Assembly (NCBI RefSeq): GCF_029873635.1
Contig: NC_080422.1
Location: 18,072,049-18,136,048 of the forward strand
DNA length: 64,000 nt
Source of the DNA: Malania oleifera
Lineage: Eukaryota > Streptophyta > Magnoliopsida > Santalales > Ximeniaceae
Direction: 5' to 3'
Below are positions 33,457-44,330 of the stretch, one piece after another. The notes beneath the pieces are model-generated. The model did no database searches. It saw nothing but the letters and a program-made list of their open reading frames with translations, and was not told the origin of the DNA. How positions within the stretch are numbered: the first letter of the stretch is position 1; every line of letters starts with the position of its first letter. The position numbers and the translations under genes were made by a program.

Positions 33457-34085
33457 CTTATAGAGAATCCCGATTCAACCAGGTTTTGAACATTGAGCTG
33501 GATTAAATTATAGATGTGTTTGTTCTTATCCAAGTCCTTTTTCTACACTTGTTACCCCCACTATTTCCTTGGATTAATTTGAAATAGATTCATGATCATA
33601 AATTTTTTTAACAATGTTTCATATGAATACGCATCTAAGTTCCTTGATGAGAAGTGGTGTCCCAAATTTGTGGTAATTGTTGCTTAAAATAATCATCACA
33701 CTAAGTTCTTCCAAACTGGTGGGTGTCCAAAAGGAATGTTGTTGATGTACATACCATGTTTTCAAATGTGAAGTAGTGCCTAGCTAAAACACCTCTATTT
33801 CTTTTTTCTTCCGTCTTATGGTGTCCTGTGGGTTGGGAGATATAAACAAATTCTTAAACTAACTATTTAATGATCCAAAATCTCACTTACATTTTTACAT
33901 GTTATTGAGGTGGGATAATTAGAGTTATTTGCGCCTTTCAACCCTATATGTCAATTGTAATTATTTTACTACTTGCTTTAATTTGCAGGGGACCACAATG
34001 CCCACACATTACCATGTGTTCTTAGATGAGGTTGGTTTTTCTGCAAATGACCTGCAGGATCTTGTTCAGTCATACGTCATATGTG
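33457..34085 (+). pseudogene. ARGONAUTE4-clade PIWI fragment (captured)
   Basis: Three exon-like blocks match the plant AGO4/6/9 PIWI domain in order. The first (about 33463-33513) reads SRFNQVLNIELD then a stop. The second (about 33631-33725) reads KFLDEKWCPKFVVIV, a stop, then NHHTKFFQTG. The third (33990-34085) reads PTHYHVFLDEVGFSANDLQ; it is preceded by a splice acceptor TTTGCAG and followed by a donor GTAAGT. The third exon carries a likely one-base insertion near its end. In the family this region precedes the last catalytic residue of the slicer site. The exon carrying the HPRN..DFYLCAH part is absent or decayed. Intron-like gaps show capture of genomic DNA, not cDNA. Confidence 0.85.
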
Positions 34086-34480
34086 TAAGTAGATTCGGGC
34101 AATTGTAGCTACTTAAATGATGGTTATCGAACGGTCTTAATTTAAAATAATCTTGTTATTAGTGTATATTTATAACGTATGACTGAAATATTGTTGACTA
34201 GTGATTCCCATTGCCCATATTCAGCCATGTGCTTTGAGTATTTTATTTGTTGTTGAACTAATATTCTATAATATGAATAATATCAAGTAAGTATTGGAGC
34301 TCAAAATTTGATATACATATCCGCCTTACAACTTACAAGGTCATGTTCTTAAAATATAAATAATTTATAATTAATGTAAAAAAAAAAAAAATTATAAATT
34401 TATCATTCGTTGTTACAAAACTTAAATTATAATTTTCCTTTGTTGTTGAACCAACTTTCAATAATATGAATAATATCATT
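34086..34480 (+). other. MULE 2 interior, intron-like AT-rich sequence
   Basis: This follows the AGO splice donor. A phrase 'ttgttgttgaac...aataatatgaataatatca' occurs twice (about 34245 and 34440), a direct duplication some 195 bp apart. There is no coding signal. Confidence 0.55.
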
Positions 34481-34484
34481 TAGC

Positions 34485-35223
34485 GTGGTATGTGCGTTTG
34501 GTGTCCTATCAAGTTGACGTGCTATAAGCCTAGCATCTCCGCCAATAGGAATTGTATCATCTACATCCATGCGAAGCAGATGGGGAGATAACACATGAAG
34601 GCTCTAAACGAGACTGAGGTGGCACAGTGGGTGCATCCACCTCCTCCGCATCGAGCAGGTCATCTAATAGGTAATCCATCGAGGGGGTGGCAGTAAAGTC
34701 CAAGGGAGTGTTTGTTTGTCTACTAGACGGACCCGCAATATCGGCCGCCGTTGAAGGCGCATATGGTGCTGATGGACCGAATATGTACTCCGCCTGTACG
34801 ATGGGCGCCGAGAAGGCCGAACTCTATGGATGACTAAAGGAAGCTGCTCAACCTCCTCGTATTGGAGCTAGTCGACCTCCTTGTGGAGGCGAGTATGTCG
34901 AGCTATAGTGATTTTTGTCGGCCGTCCTCGTGGACAAGGTTCAATCTAGCTCTCGCTAACCTCTAAATAGCAGGATCTAAAGAGAGTACATCAACCTCTT
35001 GTAGTATGTCCGCCTAAGCATATGAAAACAATTGGTTGCCATATTGACATCGTAACATAGACAATAAAAAAGTAGGTGTGCATTCAAGTATTCTTACGAG
35101 GCTCATGTAGACAGCAGCGGTCTATCAACAAAGTGTTGTGTGATGGACCTATACAATGTATAATATGGGTCGTCTAGACGCATCAGACCATCCTCTGCCA
35201 CTCCCTCTATAATGTACTCCCGC
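34485..35223 (-). pseudogene. Plant-mobile-domain (PMD)-like C-terminal fragment
   Basis: Compared with its surroundings this block is GC-rich and coding-like. On the - strand it starts EYIIEGVAEDGLMRLDDPYY, continues YRSITQHFVDRPLL and meets a stop. A proline- and arginine-rich tail with further stops follows. The YRSIT-type motif followed by a low-complexity tail resembles the C-terminal end of transposon-associated PMD (MAIN-like) proteins, often carried by Mutator-like elements. This is a tentative family call from memory of the pattern. Confidence 0.4.
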
Positions 35224-35749
35224 TGATATTGAAACCAATAATGAGTATGAAAATATGCAAATGATTATGCAATGGTTTATCCAGTGACGGTCATAGCTTC
35301 GTTAAACCAAAGGTTAGGCTTCCAATGCCAGGTTACAGGTATCCGCTATGATATTGAAACCGATAATGAGTATGAAAAGATGCAAATGATTATGCAAGGT
35401 TTCGCCAGTGACGATCATAGCTTCGTTAAACCAGAGGTTAGACTTCCAACGCCAGGTTATGATTATCCGCTATGATATTGAAACCGATAATGAGTATGAA
35501 AAGATGCAAATGATTATGCAATAGTTTTGCCAATGATGACCATAGGTTCATTAAACCAGAGGTTAGACTTCCAACGCTAGGTTACAGGTATCCGCTATGA
35601 TATTGAAATCGATAATGAGTATGAAAATATACAAATGATTATGCAATGGTTTCACCAATAACAACCATAGTTTCGTTAAACTAGAGATTAAGCTTCCAAC
35701 ACCAGGTTATGGGTATCCACTATGATATTGAAACCGATTATGAGTATGA
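35224..35749. repeat. 125-bp tandem repeat, 4.2 units
   Basis: TGATATTGAAACC starts at 35224, 35349, 35473, 35598 and 35723, a 124-125 bp period. Units contain 'aatgagtatgaaaa' and 'ccaggttacaggtatccgc'. Neighbouring units differ at roughly 5-12 percent of positions by eye. Confidence 0.95.
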
Positions 35750-37470
35750 ATTATACAGCATATAAAATATTTTCTATTAAAAAACCCTCCCACTACTGGT
35801 TAATGTATATTTAAATATTTTAAATTAAAAAATAATATAAGATTATTATTTTTAATTAACAATAATCTTGTTATTAAAGTATATTTATAGCATATTACTA
35901 TAATAACTAATATGTCATAATACATATTTGATTATCATATTAATTTATTTTAAAAATAGTATCTATAACTAAATTAATTTTTGATTTATTTAATGTTAAT
36001 TTAAATTTATAGATGGTTCTTTTTATTCATTACATAATTTAATTATATTTTATTAATAATTAATAGGTTATAATGCATAATAAAAGAATATTTGGTTAAT
36101 TTTTAATGGACAATTTAATTAATAATTATGTTTACTGTTACTTTTCATTAATATTTAAATATTTTTATTAAATAAAATAATATAATACTGTTTAATATAT
36201 TTGTTTCATGAATAGAAAAGAATATTTCATGAACAGAAAAGAAATAGAAATAGCAAGGAAAATTTTGAACTTTTTTATTTTTATTTTTTATCTAAAGGTA
36301 ATTTGTATTTACAATAACTTTATTATATATACATATAAAAATGTTTTTCATACAAAGATGATCATACATGCATACAAATATGCATTATCAGTCTAATATA
36401 TTTATGGAATGACAAATTAAATTTTCTTTGCAATTTTTGTAACATTCACCTAACAAAAATTATCCAAGAAATTCAACCATCATATGATCTAAATTTCATA
36501 CAAATAATTTTTTCTAAAGAATTGAAGAATAGTGCAGCAAAATGGAAAGGTACTGATGAAAATTTATGATGATATAACTACTTGCTCTTTCTTTTATTTG
36601 AAAATAAAATGCCAATGAAATCACAGATTTTTTTTTCCTTTTAATAATGGAATTTGGTTTGCCACTACATGGTTGTCCCACGGACAACAATATTTTTTCA
36701 ATACTATATCAGCTACTATGGAATTTTTAAAAAATATCCTACTGATCAGGCAATTCATCTACAAAACAATGTGTGTGTGTGTGTGTCTATATATATATAT
36801 TCAATTATTTTGTGATATTATTTTTTGGTTGCCTATGCGATATTATTATTATTTTTTGGTAAGAGTTAAGTACTCGATATTAAGAGAGTTGGAAAAATGC
36901 ATAAGCCTTATAATAGTGTAACCATATCTACAAAGGATACACACGTATTCATAAATCAGAGTCTACATGCATCAAATGATCAAAATCGAGATTGAAATTA
37001 AGGATTAGAATCAGTGTCTTCCATTAACTCATCATAAAAAAAGAAACTCAAAGCATAACAATCAGCATTCTCAATTGTAGTTCTTAATCCTAATCCCCCT
37101 AGAATTCTAAATCAACTCACATTTTAGGCCCAAAATTTTTAAATCCCCAACCCAAAATTAGATTCAAATATATCATATAAACATAGCCTGCAGATAGGTT
37201 TGTTTGTTTTTTTTTTTTTTTTCGTAATTTAATAAAATACAAAAAATGAAATAAAGGCCTTACCTCAATGGGGTTCGGAATGCAACTTCCAAACAAGAAA
37301 TCAAAAGCAAAATAGTAAACTCTGAATCTATAATAACAACTCTTGAATAGGTAGTGTAAATTAATTTGAAGAATCAATGAAAATAAAAAAGATTTTGGGT
37401 AAGAAAAACATACCCCATTCCTCTGAGTTTTATAGGTTACTCGAGCTCAAACGGTCACCTGCACCAACAG
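35750..37470. other. MULE 2 right interior, AT-rich, no gene
   Basis: AT-rich, with a short GT/AT microsatellite at about 36770-36800. No coding region stands out. Confidence 0.6.
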
Positions 37471-37576
37471 CCACCTGCTAGCCTTCTGTTGCTGCTGTCC
37501 TCCTCCCTGCCAGAAGCTTTGCTCTCTGCACCATGTGTTCGTGAGTGAAGCGAAGGAGAAAGGAGGAGTTGAAGGC

Positions 37577-37862
37577 AGTCAAGGCAAATCTCACTAGATG
37601 AAGCGGCGAGATTTGCCATGTGTCACATACCGATCGATTGTTCGACTTCCCAGGAAAATCTCGCTGCTTCGTCCAGCGAGATTTGCCTTGACACACATCA
37701 ACACCCGAGTGCTTGGCCCCTTTAAATCTCGCTACTTGGTCCAGTGAGATTTGTTTAAATCTCACTAGACCAAGTAGCGAGATTACGTCCGGGAATTATT
37801 TTCCCAAGAAAGGTATTATTTAATATATTTTTTAAAAAATAAGATAAATCAGGAAAAAACTC
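37577..37862 (-). repeat. MULE 2 right end with hairpin array
   Basis: Pairs of half-sites of the type AAATCTCGC and GCGAGATTT, separated by about 14 bp, recur three to four times (37584-37614, 37655-37686, 37724-37784). Each pair can fold as a short stem-loop. The same half-sites occur in both MULE 1 terminal repeats. The last 50 bp is the terminal repeat proper. Confidence 0.8.
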
Positions 37863-37877
37863 CCACATGGACGGTTG

Positions 37878-37982
37878 GATCTTTTTCACTTCATCAATCC
37901 GTGTTTCAAGATCATGATCAAATGGACAGTGATCTTTTTCACATCATCGATCCGTGTTTCAAGATTAGGATCAAATGGACAA
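37878..37982. repeat. 53-bp tandem repeat upstream of CNL
   Basis: GATCTTTTTCACATCATCGA and its close copy start at 37878 and 37931. This lies just beyond the MULE 2 insertion, so before the insertion it would have been within about 200-310 bp of the CNL start codon. Confidence 0.85.
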
Positions 37983-38189
37983 GGGTCATGCTGATATTAT
38001 CTTATTTCAAAAATTCAAAAAAATAATAAAAAAAGACCTTTGACCTTGTTCAAACCTGAACCCTTTATTTTATTTTATTTAGTTTTAAAATTTTAAAAAT
38101 AGATAAAAATAGTAGAAAAATAACAAAAAATCAGAAAAATAGAGAAATTTGGAAAAATATTTTTGAAGTCAAGAAAAATATTTTGAGCT
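37983..38189 (+). repeat. Tat/Ogre-like LTR remnant, left piece
   Basis: AT-rich non-coding sequence up to the solo LTR at 38190. It is presumed to continue at 40204, because the solo LTR's TSD joins the two. Where native CNL promoter ends and LTR begins is not clear. Confidence 0.35.
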
Positions 38190-40203
38190 TGAGGGGAACG
38201 GTGTAATCCCAAGAGGGGGGGGGGTGAATTGGGTTTTAAAATTTTTTGCGGATTAATTAAACTAATTTACCGAATCATATCTCAAACAAAATATAAAGGC
38301 GTGCATGCAAAACAATTAAAACAATAAATACAAACATACACGTGCGGAAATTTAAATTACGAAAGTATAAACAAGAGAGAGAGAGAGAAAGAGAGGATGA
38401 CAAAAGGATTTTACGAGGTTCAGTCAATCCTGCCTACGTTCTCGCCTTGGGTAAACCCCCTAAGGATTTCACTAACCCTGCTCACGTAATTAAGTGAAGC
38501 AGAAACCGTTTACACTCCTTACAGGGTGGAGTCCCCCTTTACACACTCCTTACGGGATGGATCCCTTCTCTTCAAGCGATACCCTATGCCTGGAACCAAT
38601 CCTTCTAGGCGGACCAACCTCTCTGAATGATGTACCCTCACTCAGTGCGGATCACACCGCAACCACTCCTTCAATAGGGTAGAGCTACCCTCTCCAAGTG
38701 ATGTATCCTCACTTGGCCACGGTTCACAACCTGAACTGCGAAGAGCTGTTTCGAAAAACAATTTTTGTACAATTTAAAATGCTTCTACAAATGTTGATTT
38801 GTATAATATGAAAACTAAATGCACTCTCATATGATTTTAAAATAAAGTTCGGTAGAGTATATGATTTTTCTCTCAAAAATATTTTTTGATAAAAACTGAG
38901 AGTATGGAAAATGATTTTTCTTTAAATATTTAACCTTAGAAATGTCAAGAATAAGAATGTTTTGATGTAATAAATATGAGTGAAATTATATTGAAAGAAT
39001 TCTTGAATAAGGGGTCTTTCAAGCAAGTATATATAAATGAAATATATGCTCAAGGCTCCCTTGAATAACCCCCAAAATATTTTCTCCTAAAAATATATTC
39101 AAAGATAAGAATGGGAGAAACTAGGATTCTTAAAATAATTAACCTTATAAAAATGCAAGAAGGCTCTCGAGCAATATATATGAGCAATAATATAAGCTCA
39201 AGCCTTCAAGAAAAATTAAAAAAAATATTTTCCAAAAAATATTTTTCCAAATAAAAGAGTATGGGAGAAATTTGATTTTAGAACAACAATAAAAGAAAAA
39301 GACTCTCAAGCAATATAACTATGAATGAGATTATAAGCTCAAGCATTTTTCAAATAAACCCAATTTTTTTTTTTCCAAAAGGGTTTTCAAAAAGAGTAGG
39401 AAAAATAGAAATTTAAAGCATAAACGGGGTATAAGAATGTCGGAGAATCAAAGAAATATTTGACTAAACTTTTCAAATGATTCTCTAATCTTCTCCGAGT
39501 TAAATGTGTTCGTATTTATAGGCAAAATCCAATTCTGACTGTTATATGACTATTGGGCACTATAATAATATTTTATTTTTAATTTTTTAGCCGTTATATG
39601 CCTACAAATTCGAAATCCCGAGAGGTGCGGTCGACTGGCCCTAAGGCGATTTCCAATTTCGCGAGAAATGATTTGCCGGGCTCAAGATTTGGTCGGCTGG
39701 GCCTTGCAATTTTGGCCAATTTGAATTGGCCGGTCGATTAGTGCTACACAGGCCTTAAGAGGTTCGTCGGCCGAGCCATTCAACTTTGCCCATTTGCACA
39801 CACCGGCCGATTGGACCCTTTGAAAAACATAGTTTTGCCTTCTTTTTAAGTTCAAACTCATTCAAACCTTTTGTAAACGTTAAGCATTTTATGAAAAAGG
39901 ATTTTCAAGTTACTTGGAGTTTCCCTAAGGTTATTAGTGAGCTTTAAATTAAACCATATGAAATGTATGCACAATTAAACCTAATTACTATTACAACCTA
40001 AAAAATAGTAAAGTCTTCAAGTCTTCTACTCCTTAATACGCCATGGAATATGCCAGACTTTGTGCTCAATTAAGTACTTTTTGGCTTCCATATTGCATCA
40101 TCATCTGTCTTCTGCATCATAAATATGTTCAATGACTAAACGCACAAATGAAATGCTAAGGTTTGTCATAATCAAAACAAGAATCGGACTTAAAAAGTCA
40201 ACA
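38190..40203 (-). mobile_element. SIRE-type copia solo LTR 2
   Basis: On the - strand it begins TGTTGACTTTTTAAGTCCG, close to the start of the copia LTR at 48852, and ends with the C-run tail. TSDs are GAGCT (38185-38189) and GAGTT (40204-40208). A TATA box on the - strand lies near 39508-39518, with a GTCGG/GTCGA motif cluster at 39620-39810. There is no pol. Confidence 0.85.
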
Positions 40204-40952
40204 GAGTTATTTTGACATGGAATAAAAAAATGAAAAATAAATATACCAAAAAATGAGGAAAAATCATTCAAATTAGAAAATTTTATAAAAATGTGGAAAA
40301 TTTTTTAAAAAAATTTACAAAGATTTTGAAAAATTTGGGAATGTTTTTAAAGATGCTTTTTTTTCTTTTCTTTTCTTTTTATTTTATTTTATGATTTTAC
40401 TTGTTTTTGTGTGGGTGCGTCCCAATGATTTCGAAAAGGGTAAATGATTATTTTAGAAACCATTGGTATTAGTTCTGAGAGGAAGTTTATCTAACAAGAT
40501 CCCCTCATTTTGAGGTCTTATTAGACATTTCTAAATTGCACTTTGATTTTTATTTTCCTTTTTAAATTTATTTTATTTGTTTATTTGCTTATTTTTATTT
40601 ATTTATTCACTTTATTTATTTATTTATTTAATTTTTTATTTTAGTGTTAATTAAAGACGATCAAATTCAATTTAGGGATAATTCATAATTAATTATGTAC
40701 CATTTGTCGAACAAGTGTGTAAGGGATGCTAGTACCTTCCCCTCGCATAACTGAACTCCCGGTCGCGATTCTAGTAAAGCATACTAAGACTACTGGTCCC
40801 TTGGCCTAATAATAGTCTAGAGACCAATCAATGAGTGGTAAATAGGTATTCTAACTGTACCAAGGTAAATAATAGGTCAGTAGCAACTCCAGTCAAATTT
40901 CAATATCTAATATCCCTCGCCATTCCGGACCCTTCTTCGGGACATTGTGACA
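40204..40952 (+). repeat. Tat/Ogre-like LTR remnant, right piece
   Basis: The phrases 'gggatgctagtaccttcccc', 'ctgaactcccgg' and 'gtagcaactcc', and the end 'cgggacattgtgaca', follow the known layout of the 3' end of plant Tat/Ogre LTRs. No open frames are present. The family call rests on pattern memory. Confidence 0.5.
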
Positions 40953-41035
40953 TACATGCAAGTATGCATTATTTTAGTCATATCAAATGATTTGTGTATT
41001 GGAATTGATGCTAAAATTATTATTATTGATGGAGC
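40953..41035 (+). repeat. Segmental duplication copy B, left flank
   Basis: Matches 8385-8460 ('tgcaagtatgcattatttta', 'aaaattattattattgatg'). It is cut on the left by the LTR remnant and on the right by the copia element. Confidence 0.85.
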
Positions 41036-43011
41036 TATTGAATTTTTGAGTCCGGTTTCTTGTTTTGATGTTAGCGAAACACAAGGATCTTATGTGTGAT
41101 CTAATTTGTGTGTAGGATAAATTAGCAATATCATATGGTGCACATGGACTTGAAGAAGATAAAGACCCAGAATATTTATTTGTTGTAATTTATATTCATT
41201 CATTCAGGGTCTGTAATATTAATTGTCTATGGCCTGTAATAATGCATCTGCATGCATGATGAGGAATAAGTTCAAAGACCTTAGACTGGCCATAGGACAC
41301 TATATTGTATGAAAAAGTCCCTCATAATCCTAGAATTGATTATCATATGAATAGGGGCAACTACATAAGAGGAATAGGTTTGAAGTTCCCAAAATTGGCA
41401 TGTTTGGTTGACCGAACTTCTTCATGCAAAACCATTTGTTCAATCGAACCTCCCTAGGGTCAATAGTTTGACCCTTCGGTTGATCGACCACAAAATGAGC
41501 TGCAAAGCTCTAGTCGATCGAACTGACACGTGGGGAGATCCCAACGCTCTGGTTAACCGAACCTTCAGTAGAAAATTGACCTGGTCGACTAAACACCCAA
41601 GTTTGGTCAACCGAGCTTATGTTTAGTCAACCAAACCTTGGAGGGTTAAAAATCACCTTTGGACGGTCGATAGAACCTGTAGTTCAAAAGTTCCCTGGTC
41701 GACCGAACTTAGTGAGATGGTTAATCGGACCTTAAAAATGGTCGACCGATCCTCTCGGGTTGTCAAATTTTTTACTAAATTGAATGGGGTTAATTTTATT
41801 AAATAGTTTTAAAACAAATTTAATAATTACCCCTATGTCCCCAACAGTTAAAATTTTGGGCATCTTTGTATATATGTCCTCATTTGCCCTAATTAAGTGT
41901 TGATTAGAAAATAGGATTAACCAAAGATTCTCTCAAATTTCCTAAACCCTATTTGTTCATTCAAACCCCATACACTCTTTATTTTGCTATTCCTTTGATA
42001 GATCAAGTTCTTAAGAGCGTTATTGAGTGATTCATATTGCTAAAATTCTCATTGCTTGCATTGATTATTATTTTCATTGAGAGTTCTTAGATAGGGTTCT
42101 TCCCCCAATTTAAAAAATAAATCTTTAAGTGGAAATATCCTTACAGCTAGTGAGTCTTTATATCTTGATTGCAAGACTTATCAAGCTTATGATATTTGAT
42201 TTGCAAAAATATTTTTACACAATTTTATACATTTTCAAATATCTCTTGAGCTATTAATTTTGAGAAAATCTTACTTGAGATATTTTTGAATATTATTATT
42301 AGAACACTTTGAAACTTGTGGTGATTGATTTACATTGATTGTTTGTCTCAAAGTTTGCTTGGAAATACACTCTCGATCTTAACTATTGATTTACATTAAC
42401 TTGAGTGTTACTACACACATATTTGCACTGAGCTTATAATTGCTATATGTTTGAGGTGCATTGATTAGTGCTTATGCTGAATCGATACATAGTCTATTTA
42501 GTTAAGAAGCATTTATTTGTACGCTAAATTTTTATATCTATTGTATTCTACGCGTGGGCCCGAAGAGGGAGACTTGCCCTGTTGAATAGTCACAGATTGG
42601 CTTAGATACGATTAGGAAAGTTAGGTGCACCATCCTGGTAAGGTGCGGTTGTAGGTTGAGGTCAACCCCGTTAATTGACCTGATTGTAAATGATGCCACT
42701 CCACCCATTAAGTGAGCATTAGTGGAATCCTCGGGCTTGCGAGTTAGAGGCAGGGATGTATGCATAGTTGTCCGAACCCCGATAACATATCGTTTATGAA
42801 CTTACTTTTCCGCAATTTATTTTCTACACATGTATGTTATTTTATGAATGTTGCACATGATTTAATTTTCATATATTATCTGCACATTTGGGTTTATGTG
42901 TATATAGAAAGACCCTAAGTTGTGAAATACTGTTGTTGTATTAGCTAAACCTTGGACAAAATTTTAAATACTCAATTCACCCCCCACCTTGGGAATACAC
43001 CAAGGCTAACA
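41036..43011 (+). repeat. 5' LTR of the copia element
   Basis: It begins TATTGAATTTTTGAG, where the 3' LTR has TGTTGACTTTTTGAG, so the terminal TG has become TA. It ends CAAGGCTAACA. It holds about ten GGTCGACCGA-type motifs (about 41395-41760) and a TATATA element near 41868. Confidence 0.93.
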
Positions 43012-43013
43012 AT

Positions 43014-43025
43014 TGGTATCAGAGC
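43014..43025 (+). other. Primer-binding site of the copia element
   Basis: TGGTATCAGAGC starts 2 bp after the LTR and matches the complement of the initiator tRNA-Met 3' end. Confidence 0.95.
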
Positions 43026-43079
43026 CTCGTGACATTGATTTAAATGTTTTTGCTAAAAGATCGAGATGACTCACATTAG

Positions 43080-44151
43080 TGTATCCCCATTTTAGTCCTC
43101 CAGTGTTTTATGGTGTTGATTACACCGCCTAGAAATTTAGAAAGCATATTTATAAAAGCAAGAGATTGGAAGGATTGGGAAGTGATTGCTAAAGGAAATT
43201 GTGCTAGTATTTTTGAACATGATTTCAACTTGATTAATTCTAATGCCATGCATATGCTATAATTCCTTTTAGACTCTTAACATCTTTCTTGAGATCATGG
43301 CATGTAGAAGTGCACAGGAAATATGGGATGAAGTTGAAAGAAAATATGGAGAATCTCGGGAGAATGAAACCACCACTCAGGAAGTGGTAAGTGATAGAGA
43401 AATGACATTGACAGAAGAAGAGGTATATGATTCTAACTCAAACTCAATTGATGATTCTCATAATAAATGTTGTGATATGTCTAATGCTGAATCATCTGTT
43501 GAATACCATGATAATTTTGTTGATGATGCATGTGATGATTCCTATGTTGAATGCTGTGTTGTATCATATGATGAATCATCTAATATTCCCTATGATAATA
43601 CTGTTGACATTGCATGCAATGATTTATATAATAACTATGATATATCTTATGATGAATCATGTGCTAAATTGATAAATGAAAGCATGCCTTCATATGAAAA
43701 GTTAGATAAAACTTTATTGAAAATGAATAAATTTATAGTGAAGTTATCTAAGCAGAAATCCTTCTTGAAAAGAGAAAATAAAAGCATGCCAAAGCAATTA
43801 GGAGAAATAAAAGATTATTACGCCATCTTAGAAAAGAGAAAGATTAAGAAGATCTTAAAAATTATCTGCTCAGAAGAAGAAATTGATGATTATTCTATAG
43901 CTACACTCAAAGTTTTAAATGTAAAGAATAATCATAATAAATCCTTAGAAATTAAAAAGAAAAATCTTTTCAAAAAGGATTTAGGATTATCATATGATTC
44001 CCACTCTCATGCCTCAACAAGTAATCATAAGAGTTGTAAGCATAATCTTTCATGCATTTACAAAACTTGCTTACATTATAAAAGAAAAGGGCACAGTCGA
44101 TTTACTTACTCATCTAGAAGTGCCAGAAGCTTAAACAGAGAGATGATGTGA
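43080..44151 (+). pseudogene. Degenerate copia gag
   Basis: The start reads SPPVFYGVDYTA followed by TAG where relatives have tryptophan, then KFRKHIYKSKRLEG. After frame changes a 284-codon open stretch (43297-44151) begins MACRSAQEIWDEVERKYGES, a SIRE-type gag block. It has a very acidic, Asp/Asn/Ser/Tyr-rich middle, a coiled-coil-like lysine-rich segment (about residues 130-200) and a remnant knuckle CLHYKRKGHSRFTY in which two of the CCHC ligands are lost. The acidic middle (about residues 45-125) repeats 'YDES' and 'DDS' phrases and has unusual composition. It cannot encode a working capsid protein. Confidence 0.8.
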
Positions 44152-44330
44152 GTGATCATGAAAGCAAACCCAGTAGGATCTAAGAAAAAATGGATTTAAA
44201 TTAATATTACTTAATTATTTAATGTTTCCTTAGATCCTAGGTTTAGGTTTAGGGGGTTGTGATAATTGTTATTTTGGAAAGTGGTTGTTGCTTAAAATGA
44301 AACTCTTAGTATACGCACTCACTAAACACT
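44152..44330 (+). other. Copia interior, non-coding
   Basis: Short non-coding stretch between the gag remnant and the nested solo LTR. Confidence 0.5.

Larger units (their letters stand above)
31824..37862. mobile_element. Mutator-like element 2, Pack-MULE type
   Basis: The left end begins GAGCTTTTTTTCC at 31824 and the right end is GGAAAAAACTC at 37862. The first 45-50 bp of each end are inverted copies, and the right end matches the MULE 1 terminus. The flanking 10-bp sites are GCACATGGAC (31814-31823) and CCACATGGAC (37863-37872), nine of ten identical. The 6.0-kb interior contains gene fragments, a PMD-like fragment and a 125-bp tandem repeat. I found no transposase. The left terminal repeat is much shorter or more decayed than the right one. 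Confidence 0.75.

Noticed and set aside
35272..35475. 67-codon open frame as a small gene
   Set aside because: It lies wholly in the 125-bp tandem repeat and other units are not open.
43427..43672. 81-codon Met/Ile-rich open frame
   Set aside because: It is an alternate frame of the acidic gag segment at 43297-44151.
43297..44151. A host acidic protein gene
   Set aside because: Its position just after the LTR and primer-binding site, the QEIWDEVERKYGES block and the damaged knuckle identify it as copia gag.
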